In this document: piece by piece, positions 8,482 through 18,470 of the stretch
Numbering within the stretch: position 1 is the first letter of the stretch
How the letters are laid out: each line of letters starts with the position of its first letter
Assembly: GCA_014621425.1 (NCBI GenBank)
Contig: JAANBB010000635.1
Coordinates: forward strand, 1 to 18,551
DNA from: Cylindrodendrum hubeiense
Lineage: Eukaryota > Ascomycota > Sordariomycetes > Hypocreales > Nectriaceae
Direction: 5' to 3'
Length of the DNA: 18,551 bases
Notes under the pieces: generated by a model
Databases searched by the model: none
Told to the model about the DNA's origin: nothing
The model's input: only the letters and a program-made list of their open reading frames with translations
Made by a program: the position numbers and the translations under genes

Positions 8482-9558
8482 GCTGAAGAGGACAACCCTG
8501 TGCCTTGGAACAGGAGATTTATGTAGTTGCGATAGAGCTGGCGGTAAAAGCGGTACTATTCAAGCTGTTTGGACTGTTCTATTGTTCCTTGAGTCTGCAT
8601 TCGTTGGCGGATTGCTCATGTGTAGTTGGCGGGCCCCCTTTGTCGCGCCTTCTCCAAACGCCCAACAGTAGCGACGCCGTTTGCTGGCGACAGTAGACGC
8701 TCCTGACATGTTTCGCCCATCACTTTGAGGCGAGTGCAGTGGCTTTGTTGTTTGGAATAAATGGCGTCGTGAGGCAAGAGTTCACCATGAAACCGTTTTG
8801 TGGGATGCCTATGATAGCACAACAAACTTGTGTGTTGCTCAGAGTCCCCGTGAATCAGCAAGGTCGCTTAGACACTCGACGGTTCTTGTTAATCGGGTTT
8901 TTAAACACCTACCTGGTTGTACTAAGCGTCCATGAAGGGACAGCTTGTTTTGCAAATCAACAACAAAAAGAGTTTGCGTGGAACCGTGTTGCGATTGATA
9001 TGAAGTATGGCTATCCGCACGCATAGCTATTGGTATTCGCACGCACCAGATACCAGACAAGGCATGCAAAGCGTAACAAACCCAACAAGAATAAACAAAT
9101 GAAATAAATGCAACCACCAGGTTTAGTAACAATTGTAAGGATATGATAATTTACAGTTTGTTTGTAAGATATCAGGCAATTGATTATTGCTGGAGTTTAC
9201 AGTTTTGTTTTGAGTGCAAATCGCGATGGTGTGCGTGCGAATAACAACAATCTTGATGTAGCATCTGGCGATAATAAAATACACAGTTTGGTTGTCAAGT
9301 GGATCCTCGACCAATCGACACTGAGAAAATAATCAAAGAATGAGAAAAGAGAAAGAGTGAAGCAGGGGGGACAGTAAAGAAAATAGGCAGAGAGCACCAT
9401 ATCAAGCGAGAGAATCAAAGAGAAACCAGACATCCAGAATCCTCATTTGAGCACAACCCTTTCCTTCCAACCCGAAGTACAATCTGGTATCCAAAATTCC
9501 CCATCAAACTCCCATCAGGCTTTCATCAAATTCCCGTCAAACTCTCCATGGGAACCTC
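8482..9558. other. Intergenic spacer with an AT-richer part, no gene seen
   Basis: The first 150-250 bases are the probable promoter of the 8481 gene. From about 8880 to 9560 the DNA is visibly richer in A and T. It holds a 13-bp inverted repeat (9034-9046 with 9231-9243) and repeated words TTTACAGTTTG/TTTACAGTTTTG at 9150 and 9196. The right end carries the 3' flank of the 437-residue gene. No frame here looks coding. Confidence 0.5.
9034..9243. repeat. 13-bp inverted repeat pair
   Basis: TATTCGCACGCAC at 9034-9046 is matched exactly by its reverse complement at 9231-9243. A related direct word, TATCCGCACGCA, sits at 9012-9023. The enclosed ~180 bp is AT-rich. It could be the remnant of a small inverted-repeat element, but no target-site duplication is evident. 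Confidence 0.5.
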
Positions 9559-10990
9559 TTAAGTGGAAGTGTGAACAACAAAATACATTGGGTCGGTGTT
9601 AGTATCGTCGTCTTCGAAGAAAGCAAATGGGTCGATCGTGAAAGCGTCGGAGATGTCTGACCACCTTGGAAGAGGGTTAGCTCGATGACTTATACGCGTA
9701 CAGAAGCCAAATTCTCACCCCCAGTTTTTATCATTGCCCGAGTTCAGAAGTTCCCACACCAGAGATGGGACCGAGAGGGTCCCTGACTGAAACAGAGTGC
9801 ATGGTCCAGTTGGCACGGGGATTTCGCCGATTTCGAGTTGGTGCTTGATGTAGTCCACGCATTGAGAATCCATGATGGCGAAAAAGAAGAGGCAGTTGGT
9901 GTCTGTTGTTGCGAGCCCGTTAGTGAGGAATGCTCCGTGGCCGACACAGGAAGAATGGGAGCTTACACAATGGGATCTCGTAGGCCTTGTCACCCAGGTA
10001 CTTGGACATGCCAAAGAGCAGAGCCATTCCACGGACGACCCCTCGCAGGATGATGTCGAGCTCCGAGCTGTCGATTTCATGGGTGGACCAGCCCTGTCGA
10101 ATCATGACGTAGCGGAGTGTGTGGTCGACAGTCTCACGAGGGCAGCCGTAGAAGAGAGCGACGTTGCAGGTGGCCACGATGATGAGCGAGAAGAAGTTGA
10201 TGAGTCTGGGGTCTTTGATTGATGCGAGATGCCAGTTACAGTCCTTGAAGAAAGCGGCCCAGTCCATGTTATCGCGGTCACCTTTGTAACCTTCGGCGAA
10301 AACCATCTCCCGTCTGATGTCGATGATTTGTTGGTCGCAGCAGACGAAGAAACTACTCCATTCTCGGTCACGTCTGGGGATTTCTCGCAGAAATCGCAAG
10401 ACGTAGGGTACCCAGGTGGGGTAGTTGTCGTCGTAGAAGCCATCGTACCCGTGCTGGCTGCCATATTCACTAACATCGAGATCCATCAACTCACAATCAG
10501 GTTCTGTGTCAGAGACCTCACCGTTGCTTCGGCAGTCACCGTAGCATCCAGAGGATTCGTCTTTGAGGCCACAAGTGCATCCAAGGTCCTCGGACCTTGA
10601 AGAAAGGTATCCTGAATCTGGCTCTGAGTCGGCCATGTCAAGGCAGGGCATGTCGGAACTCCTTTGGGACCGGGAATTCAAGCGACGTGAAGCAAGTAAC
10701 AATTCCTCTTCAAGCTCTTCATCAAGGTCGTATTCGGCCATTTCCTCCGAATCCGAGTCTGTGGCGCTGTCTGAATCGGAGGCGGGACCGGGCTCGCTGG
10801 AGTGGGACACGGAGAGGTGGGTCCGGGGAGGTGGGTCCGGGGTCTGGGTGGTGAAGTTCGGGTTTACCCCTGGATGGACATAGGCAAATGAGATGGGAAC
10901 ATGATTGCTAACCGGGTGATTGGGCTGCTGGGGTTGCTGGGGCTGTTGGGCTGGGGGAAGGAAGGGAAGGATGTTCTCGGAGTGGCTCAT
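9559..10990 (-). CDS. Hypothetical protein with disordered acidic N terminus and folded C-terminal half
   Basis: Three exons (10990-9967, 9902-9719, 9664-9559) encode 437 residues that I do not recognise. Intron 1 (64 bp) has GTAAGC, a perfect CACTAAC branch site and CAG. Intron 2 (54 bp) has GTGAGA, GAGCTAACC and a less usual AAG acceptor. Residues 1-60 are Pro/Gln/Asn-rich, and 65-100 are Ser/Asp/Glu-rich and end in a Glu/Leu run. A small cysteine cluster (Cys138, 140, 149, 153, 166) follows. From about 190 to 410 the sequence becomes folded-looking, with many Trp, Phe and Cys and alternating hydrophobic stretches (for example around LINFFSLIIVATCNVALFYG at 263-282). The C terminus is acidic (FFEDDDTNTDP). 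No catalytic motif is apparent. The start is the first in-frame ATG (CAACATGAGC). The exon structure is well supported; the function is unknown. Confidence 0.75.
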
Positions 10991-11480
10991 GTTGGCGTGA
11001 TAGGCAGAAGAAGGTGTTAGTTTGATTGTCGGTGATGGGTCTTAGACTGGGGAGGCACAATACTGTCGTGAGACAGGAGAGATTAGCCAGACAATTCCTT
11101 TCTTCGGAGTTGAGGAGAGAGGAACCAAGGAGAAGGCAGAGTACAAGTCTTACAGAAGTGTGCGTGATCTGCCAATGCAGAGTGATGGGCGTGGACGACG
11201 GTGTTGGATGGTAACTCGAGTTGAATGCAATGAGAACTGTGGTGGAACAGGATCTTTGCGGCCTCACAAGAGCGCGTCATGGGGCCTTCTTAAGGCCGTG
11301 GGCTCAACGAGGAGAAGCCTGATTCTGACTTCTGCGTCTCTACTTGTCTACTTGTCTACGTTCATCCTCGACCCGGGAGCTTGGTTCTTGAGACGGAAGC
11401 CAGAAAACCGACGAGCTGGACGTTTGTCCTCGCCGGCAGCCACCTCCAAACCGACGCAACACCTACAAACGAGGCCGCTT

Positions 11481-11506
11481 TCCGTCTCCCGTCTCCCGTC
11501 TCCCGT
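11481..11506 (+). repeat. 7-bp tandem repeat CCCGTCT
   Basis: About three and a half copies of a CCCGTCT-type unit occur in a GC-rich intergenic block. Confidence 0.7.
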
Positions 11507-12610
11507 ACGGCAACCGGTGTCGGCCGTCGACAGGCAAACAAGACACAGCCCTCCCTACGACGATGCTTCCTCCCGGTGACAAGGACGTCTGGCAGAGTGC
11601 ATGCGAGCGACGATGGACGCCGCCGATTCACCGTGTGGTCGCGTTTGGCGGGTGGCCGCATCCAGGCTGCTCCTGGAACTAGGGCGGCGCGCTGGGATCG
11701 CGCAAACGGGCATCAGCCACAGGGTCGAGAAATGCAGAGCCGTCCTGACTTGTCATTTCGGATGCCATTTGCGTTTGGGCCCGCGGTCGGTCGCACTCCG
11801 CTTTGTTGCGTGTGGCGTGCTGCGAGACGGGCGGGCGAGGGAATCCGCTCGCACAGTTGTCACTTGAGACATGCAGACAGAGATCTCCCCCCTCGTTCGC
11901 CCGCTAAGCAGAAGCAAAGCAAACGGGGGGGTAAGCCGGCGTGCGTCAACACTCTTATCTTTGCCCTGTGGCGCTTGTATTCTCCCAGAGCCTCGTCTCG
12001 TTCAGGGATACCTGGCTTGATGTGTTTCCATCCTGCGAACGCAAGTCACCATTCACTCTGCAGAGGGCGTGCGGCGGGTTTGATGTTCCCACGCATTCGG
12101 CTTGATACACATACGGCGCCTGTTTCCGTTTGTCGCCGTGAATCTCGCGACGTGTCGCTTGCATCTCGCCATCGTGCAGACATTGACGGATGGGTGCAGA
12201 CACGCAGCGCAAGGCCTCTTCCGAAGCCTCCGTGGCGTGGCATGAGACGGAAGAGAGCCGGTGGGCAAACACGCCGCCACGCGCAGGGAGTTCGGAGTTG
12301 AGACAGGCAGAAACCCTCAGAAACAGGGCTTGTGGCTTGGCCTGTCCTACCACGCGTCTGCCCTCGAACCTGGTTGAACTGCGCTGGATGTTGACCAGGC
12401 TGTCCGGGGGGTGGGCAGTATCGCCGAGGGATGGTTGACGGGGTTGTCGAGTCTCGCAGAGATGTGTTCCCGTCGCAACTGGATCAAGTGCTCAGCTCGG
12501 TCCGTCTTGGTCCCAGGGATGGGTCGAGTGGGCGAAAAAGGCCCGTCCCGTCGACGATGGATCAGGCTGTGGGCGGGGACGGACGCAGACAGGGGCAGAC
12601 CAGGGTTGCA

Positions 12611-12670
12611 GGGCCATTAGTTAGACCAGGGGGCCATTAGTTAGACCGGGGAGCCATCAGTTAACTACAT
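12611..12670 (+). repeat. 20-bp tandem repeat, two good copies and a diverged third
   Basis: GGGCCATTAGTTAGACCAGG at 12611-12630 is repeated at 12631-12650 with one change. A third, diverged copy begins GAGCCATCAGTTA at 12651, and AGTAGACCAGGG follows at 12671-12682. The core TTAGTTAGACC recurs in phase. Confidence 0.85.
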
Positions 12671-13099
12671 AGTAGACCAGGGACATGCCGACAAAACAAC
12701 ACGGCCAATCTGGGCACCTGTGTGGCATCTCGTCCCGCCACCAATACGACGCTGAGACTACTCACTTGGCTGAGACTGCCCGTCGTTTCCACGGCCCTTG
12801 TTTGATGAGCCATGCCGCCATCCGAGCCGGAAACCCGGTCATAGGAACTGACGGCTAAGTGGGTGCAGACCGCGCTCACAACTCGAGAGCACACCCCCCG
12901 CCTAATAGGCTGTGAGTGAGCCGTCACGGCGGATGTGACATGGCCGAGTGAGACGTCGATCCGCTCGCACTGGGTACAATCAACGGGCGCCGTATGCACC
13001 ACAGTCTGTTTGCCCTGATGCGTCATGGAGAAGGCGGGGGAGCGTCACCCGTGGAACGATCCAACGTCGGGGTGAAACGCCTGGGCCCAAACCCGGTCT

Positions 13100-13135
13100 G
13101 ATGCTTCGGATGCTTTTGGTGCTTTTGGTGCTTTT
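13100..13135 (+). repeat. 9-bp tandem repeat, 4 copies
   Basis: The units are GATGCTTCG, GATGCTTTT, GGTGCTTTT and GGTGCTTTT. The gradient from diverged to identical copies suggests growth at the right-hand end. Confidence 0.85.
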
Positions 13136-13262
13136 GACGCCATCGCCGACTACCGACCCCAACACTTGTCTCGGAACCTCCAGAATCCCTCCGCCAGTCT
13201 CCTTTCTCCTCTTGTAATTTGTTGTCCATCCCCGTCCTCACCAAAGACCCCCGCTTAGGCTA

Positions 13263-13588
13263 GATCATCTGCCTCCTGTTGTGATACCCCGAAGAATTTC
13301 GGAGTCGGGCTCCCACGGTCGAATGCTCCAGATCAAACCCTCCATCTGATCGAGGACTCCAGAGCCACGATCCCGGATCGGTGGTCACAAACCGACAACT
13401 TCGTCTAGATCGAGGATACCACATGGCTCCAGATCCAGAGCTCCGAATCCTGGACTCGGGATCGAGGCTCTGGATCGAACCTCTAGATCCAAGCCTCCAT
13501 CTGAACTCCATCTAAACTCCATCTAGAGCAATGGCTGCAGATCCACGGCTCGTTCCCTGCCGACGACCCCGCATTGTCCCCGGATCAG
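13263..13588. repeat. GATC-dense degenerate repeat cluster
   Basis: Twelve GATC tetranucleotides fall within about 330 bp, where one or two would be expected by chance. They are embedded in recurring words such as CTCCAGATC, TCTAGATC, GGATCGA and ATCGAGG, on a background of CTCCATCT. This looks like a degenerate short-repeat field, not coding DNA. Confidence 0.7.
13497..13529 (+). repeat. 11-bp tandem repeat, 3 copies
   Basis: CCATCTGAACT, CCATCTAAACT and CCATCTAGAGC follow one another inside the GATC-dense cluster. Confidence 0.8.
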
Positions 13589-14847
13589 GTACCCATATAC
13601 ATAGGTAGATAGCATCATCGTGGTTCTACCACACCAGCTACTTCCTGTACCTCGCCGTTTCCTCCCCGTGTAAGTTGAGCTTCCTGGCTCAAAAAGGAGA
13701 CGGTCATACGGCCACGGCACGGCACAGGCTCCAAACGGTCATCAGTACTATCGATGTGGCCTCATGCTCCCAGGGGGACGCAACATGCCGTCACCAGCTT
13801 GATGTAGAGTGTCTCGGGTGCCAACGATGACCAACTTTCCCAATAACGCGGGAAGTGACATGTCGGAAGTAAAGGCCGGTTCATAATTACGAGTCCAGCT
13901 AGTCAACTACCCGTTTCCCCCACCCCCTTCCCATCCGTCACGTTGCCATCTCTGTCGGCCGCCTCAGAAGCGCGGCAGCAGGAAGCCGGTCCGGTCCTCG
14001 TAAAGATGCCACGAAATGACTCCGTCACTGTCTTACTGGACGTCCATTGCCAGCTGAAACGCAGTTGCGCGCGCGTTGTGTAAATAATAGGAGACGATCA
14101 ATATTGACTTCATCGGCGTTTGATATGGCTGCAAGAAGCAAACAACCTCGATGTGGTGCATCTACCGACGATGATTGGGGCTACCTACTTCCTGTACGGA
14201 CACTACGGAGTTAAAAGGCAACGAAAGTGAATCTAGTGGCAGATGGTGATAGGCAGCTCTCTGGAGCGGGAACTGATGCTACGCTGTGGCTGAGATGCAA
14301 ACCCCATCTGCCGCCTTGCATGGGGGCGGATTGAATGGTGTTTGCATCATCACATGGGGGCCTGCCTATACGATGGTGAGTTCCCGTCTCCTAGCTCCCC
14401 TTGGCGTTCTCGGTCTTGGTAGGCTGCAGATCGACTGCATCTTGGTCAATTCAGACATGTTTACGACGGCCTCGTGCAGGCCGGGAAAGAACCAGGATCG
14501 ACTACGTAGCTGGCTAGAGATGAAACGACATGGCTTTCCCGGTCTGATACGTGTTAATTGAGACCACGATTTGAGAACACAATAGATTGCATGATGGGCA
14601 TTGAAAACATGTCATCGCTTGCTTGTTTGCCGGTATGTCGGCTGGAGACTAGGCACAATCACCTGCGTATCGGCTTCTAGTAAACGATGGTGTTTTCCCC
14701 CTTTGTCTGTATGCCGGGCGGGAAACGGCAAAATCCATTGAATCACCGGCATAAGGATTCTCTGCTGTGTGCATGTCAGTTAGAGAAGACACACGATCAA
14801 TTGCAGAGCTGGCTTAAATGAGTGACCTTCCCCCAACATCTACTAAA

Positions 14848-14866
14848 CGAATCACCTCGTGATTCG
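14848..14866. repeat. Perfect 8-bp hairpin with 3-base loop
   Basis: CGAATCAC, CTC, GTGATTCG form a perfect short inverted repeat. There is no following T-run and no adjacent gene end closer than 15102, so a role in termination is not supported. Confidence 0.6.
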
Positions 14867-14922
14867 CAACATATCTAGACCCAGACAAGTGAAGCCATCC
14901 CTGATGCCACGACTCTGGTTCA

Positions 14923-15033
14923 ATTTAGATGAATCGCTCATCGGCCCTGTGAAAAGATATCCAAGCCCACTTTAATAAAGCCATGCCCTCGATGATTCAA
15001 TCCTCGCTACATTTAGGTGAGTCGTTCATCCGC
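14923..15033 (+). repeat. Diverged direct repeat pair, 88-bp spacing
   Basis: A 23-bp segment at 14923-14945 recurs at 15011-15033 with four differences, following the pattern ATTTAGnTGAnTCGnTCATCnGC. Similarity seems to continue weakly after each copy (ATATCC...AGCCC). It suggests an old tandem duplication just beyond the 3' end of the next gene. Confidence 0.6.
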
Positions 15034-15101
15034 TCTGCCAGCCCCATATCCTCCCAGCCCGGTCAGCCTAATAGCTCTCGGCATGGTCAGGAGGTAATCA
15101 T

Positions 15102-17524
15102 TCAGCCAAGTAGTTGAGGCCAAGTCGACGACATGGATAAGGGTTTGTTGTAGTAATCGTAGTCTGTCGGGAATCTCTCATCGTCTCGTCGCCTCCGAAT
15201 CCTCATCCGGTGTGCTTGCAGGCTAGGGTTGAACCAAATTTCCAGCACTCCCGTCATGCGAGTATGGCACTTCCACTTCTCAGCCGGAGTGTGCTCATGA
15301 TATGAAAGGTCACCAAAGGACACATCCATCCCTCTCGTGGGCACTTTGTCGTGGCCACCACCATACTCCGCGTTGTAGCATATTCTCGCGGGCCTCCTGA
15401 AGGTCTCGTAATCGTCCGTCTCCTGGGCTCGATGCTCCCCTAGCACTCGTTTCGCGCCGTTGTCGTAATTCACAATCATGCTCCGAACGCTGCCGTTGCT
15501 GTAGCGAAATATGTTGACGCTTTGGATGGTTTTAAGGGGCGCATAGGTGTAGAAAAATGGGATTCTGCTCGGGGCGTAAACACCTTGGGATATCCGATAG
15601 TTCTCCGTCTCACGGAGGAAAGCAGGCTCCGCTGCAGTGTGGATCTGTTCGCGGCAGTAATTATCAGTCCAACCCCCGCCGATGAGGTTGATTATTCCTC
15701 GTTCTCTCCTGTTGTAGACCAGGTCTGTTGCATGGTCGGTGTACATGTACGTATACCTGCTGTCGCATCTTTTTCCAATGTTGATTCTACCAGTTTTCTC
15801 AAACCTAAACTGCGTCTTTATTAGAAAATGGGATTTTGCACAGGGCGCATCGCTTGAGGGTAGTTCTTACTTGGAACCTAGCAAATGTGATGGAGGTCTC
15901 GATCTCTTCCATCTGAGTGGCAATGCCTATGCACTGGTCATCTTCCGCTAGAGGCATGTAGATCCAGTCCAGCGATTCCGGCGGGAAATCAAGGGGCGGC
16001 TTGGGGTATGGGGTCTCTTCTGTATGTGACAGGATATCCACCAAGCCCAGGGCCCTGTGGTACAGAAATGAAATGCCCCTTGTCCCTTCGAGGTCGATGG
16101 AGAAGAATCGCGTGCTCCGGGTTCGTTCCATGCCACAAAGGGCACAGTCGTCGAACGTCATCTTTGGCACATTCTGCGTCGGAATAGAGCCAAAGATGGG
16201 AGCCTCGGTGTGGACGCGAGGAGGTGTAGGGTTATCCCAAGTCTGGAAGGTAGGGTAGTTCTCGGCAATGTCCAGGCGCGCCAGGCCATTCTGAACATGA
16301 CATTGTCAGTGCTGCCATAGAAACCTAGTGAGCGGGAAGGATTACCTTGAAAATCATGGCTACACCCGTAGGATGTTCGGCCGCTTCGGTGAGGATGAAG
16401 GCTCTGTCATCAACCCTCTTCTCTTCCAATGGATCTGGGTACTCGTCTAGTCTTTCGACTTGGCATATGCCTTTTCGGTCAAGGGTGATGCGAACAAAAG
16501 GGGGAAGATGCCACTCAGGGCTTGGAGTATCATCCTGTCCTCGTTTCCAATTTGGGAGATATCGGAGAGCAATTGATCTGAAGGGTCTAGGGCGCGTCTT
16601 ACATAGAGCTAAGTACAACTCAAGTTCTTTATCCACACTCCACGGGGCACCCTCTAGGGCTTCCATAATTTGTCTAACCCTTGGGATCGGAATGCCTCGC
16701 TCCGCAAGCTTTCGTTCCTCCTCAGTTAGCAATGGCTTCTTGGGGGTTTCGCGAGTGAAGAATTGCACAGGCGCGTCTCTCCAAGGGGCTTTGCAAATGA
16801 TTGCCCACCACAAGTGTTCAACCATGTTAGGATCGCTTTCCATCCAGGACAGATTTGCGAGGCAATCCCGGTGAACTACAGCACTCTCTGGCCAGACCCG
16901 GCGCTCGGGACAGCCCTTTTTGGAGCACAGGAGAACTTTCTCGCCCGGGAGCTCGGTGAAGCCGCAGGGTGCAAGCTGTGGAGCCACGGCCGGGAGGGGA
17001 CGGTTTTTGGCTGTTGCTTCGAAAAGAACCATCGACTCGCAAGAAGGCTGAGCTGGAGCCGGCCAATATTGGGGTGTGTCGTCAGGGTGGATGATGGGCT
17101 GGTGCTCGGGTTCATCATCATTGGCGGGCGAATGATTGGGCATCGGATAGGAGGGTCTGATCAACTGTTCGGCACCAGGATAGAGGACCCAATTTTTCAT
17201 CAGGTCACTGTGTTTGAGGGGGAACATGGGCTGTCGTACTGCGGTTAGATGGTATTGTTAGGAGTATCTGGTTAAGTATTCGAAGGAGATGTGCGACATA
17301 CTAATAACGATCTTGTCGGTATAGTGATTGAAGAATCGGTTGCAGAGGCCGCATTGGCTCCCGAGGTGGACATGAACGTAACCGCTTGTTTTTCCCTTGT
17401 TCTCTCCTGCCCTTTCCCTATCCTCCCGGAGGTTGACTCTGTTGGAGAAAAGGCGTTTGGGTTTCGCCGAGGGCTTAGGGGTGGCCGGCTTGCACCATGG
17501 AACACCGGGTGTCGGCAAGGGCAT
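15102..17524 (-). CDS. Uncharacterised fungal protein with CxxC-type cysteine pairs (four exons)
   Basis: Four exons (17524-17302, 17238-16346, 16290-15871, 15809-15102) encode 747 residues. Introns of 63, 55, 61 and 61-bp class are conventional: intron 1 has GTATGT with CTAAC before CAG, intron 2 GTAATC...CAG, intron 3 GTAAGA...CAG, and all phases join cleanly. Cysteine pairs that could bind zinc are Cys58/Cys61 (CGLC), Cys179/Cys184 with His197/Cys200 (CSKKGC ... VHRDC), and Cys421/Cys424 (CALC). Layout and wording (VHRDCLANL; WIYMPLAEDDQ; VRSMIVNYDNGAKRVLGEHR) resemble a large family of uncharacterised proteins that I recall as expanded in Sordariomycetes; this is a recollection, not a search result. 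No signal peptide, membrane helix or catalytic motif is seen. The first 50 residues are basic and disordered. The start is the first ATG after a leader free of ATG for over 300 bases. Confidence 0.8.
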
Positions 17525-17862
17525 TGTGTGAAGCTTAGAGGAAGTGAGGAGAAGGGAAAGAGAAAGACTAGGACAAGTGTAAGAGTGAGGATTTGCAGTA
17601 GTGGATTGTGCAAAAAGAGCAGGACTAATCACGGAGCAGAGGGGGGTGGAAAATAAGGTAGAAAATAGAGTAGAAAATAAAGTAGAAGCAGGGTGTCGGG
17701 GAGAGAGGTGAAGGAGGTGGAAGAGGTAAAAGAGATAAAAAGAGGTGAAAGAGGCGTACAAGGCAAGCGAAATTAGGGTTCGACGTGTGGTGATGTGAGT
17801 AGCAGAGACTCTAGAAGTGACAAGCTGGATGCCGTTGATATTAATAGCGAGCCTGGTGGCTA
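17525..17862 (-). promoter_or_regulatory. ATG-free, pyrimidine-rich leader/core promoter of the 15102-17524 gene
   Basis: Read on the minus strand, the 338 bases upstream of the start codon contain no ATG, and much of 17525-17755 is C/T-rich. CT-rich tracts are typical of fungal core promoters and 5' leaders. The tract includes a 12-bp tandem repeat (17655-17690). The transcription start cannot be located from sequence alone. Confidence 0.55.
17655..17690 (+). repeat. 12-bp tandem repeat, 3 copies
   Basis: AAGGTAGAAAAT, AGAGTAGAAAAT and AAAGTAGAAGCA follow one another within the leader of the gene starting at 17524. Confidence 0.8.
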
Positions 17863-18066
17863 CATGAATGATTAAGCTGTGTACAGATTAAATCAGGCTG
17901 CGTTGTTTTAGATTCATACCTAGACGCCTTAGACCAATGAGCATACAAGATTGCAACCGGTCAACATAGGTGAGAAGTTCACGATCGACTAGGAGGGATT
18001 TGACCAATGAAGGGTGCGACAGAATGCCACTGATGCAACTAGTGCGTGTCGATGCTGGGCAGCCAA

Positions 18067-18119
18067 CACCACCACCACCAACAACGAGACTACCACCACC
18101 ACTACCACCACTACCACCA
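18067..18119 (+). repeat. ACC triplet microsatellite, interrupted
   Basis: Runs of ACC (CACCACCACCACCA, then TACCACCACCACTACCACCACTACCACC) are interrupted by AACAACGAGACT. Confidence 0.85.
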
Positions 18120-18137
18120 ACACATGAGGCCAGGCAA

Positions 18138-18175
18138 GGTACCTGGGGAGGTACATTTTAGAGCAAACAGGTACC
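18138..18175. repeat. 8-bp inverted repeat GGTACCTG/CAGGTACC
   Basis: GGTACCTG at 18138-18145 faces CAGGTACC at 18168-18175 across 22 bases, with an additional GGTAC at 18150-18154. It could be a regulatory site or chance; no adjacent gene is known. Confidence 0.5.
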
Positions 18176-18251
18176 CAGGCAGTTTTGCACATGGGCGGTA
18201 GATGCCAGTGCGGCCCGGAAGTCACCGCCCGTCGATGGGGAGGCACGCATC

Positions 18252-18320
18252 CAGCAGCAGCAGTACGCCCACAGCAGCAGCACGCACACAGCAGCAGCAG
18301 CACGCACACAGCACGCACAC
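18252..18320 (+). repeat. Compound CAG / CGCACA repeat
   Basis: CAG triplet runs alternate with CACGCACA blocks, as in CAGCAGCAGCACGCACA repeated twice with variations and then GCACGCACAC. It is intergenic as far as the window shows. Confidence 0.85.
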
Positions 18321-18470
18321 GGACGCACCGGGATGGATTAGGATGAGACACTGCGCCATCACTGCCGCCCGTCAACCACATCCATGCCGGGATCGACGGG
18401 GCAATGGCAACCATGTCCAACGCTCCGTCTGTGGGGGGTTCGCGAGAAACACGGCGCCGTTCGGAGATCC

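Larger units (their letters stand above)
10991..15101. other. 4.1-kb region without a supportable gene
   Basis: The left end is the promoter region of the gene starting at 10990. From 11380 to 12600 the DNA is GC-rich and open in several frames on both strands, including one of 306 codons (11381-12301, +). These read as arginine- and proline-rich chance frames with no domain. Further right are short repeats (11481-11506, 12611-12670, 13100-13135, 13497-13529), a GATC-dense cluster (13263-13588), a perfect hairpin (14848-14866) and a diverged direct repeat (14923 and 15011). No transposase or RNA gene was recognised. Confidence 0.5.

Noticed and set aside
11381..12301. 306-codon plus-strand open frame in GC-rich DNA
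   Set aside because: It is rich in Arg, Pro and Ser, has no domain, and several long frames on the other strand overlap it. This is the expected behaviour of GC-rich non-coding sequence.
14286..14561. 91-codon plus-strand frame
   Set aside because: Short, without domain, homology or splice context that I can recognise; kept out for lack of support.
14848..14866. Rho-independent terminator
   Set aside because: There is no T-run after the stem, and the context is fungal, where such terminators do not apply.
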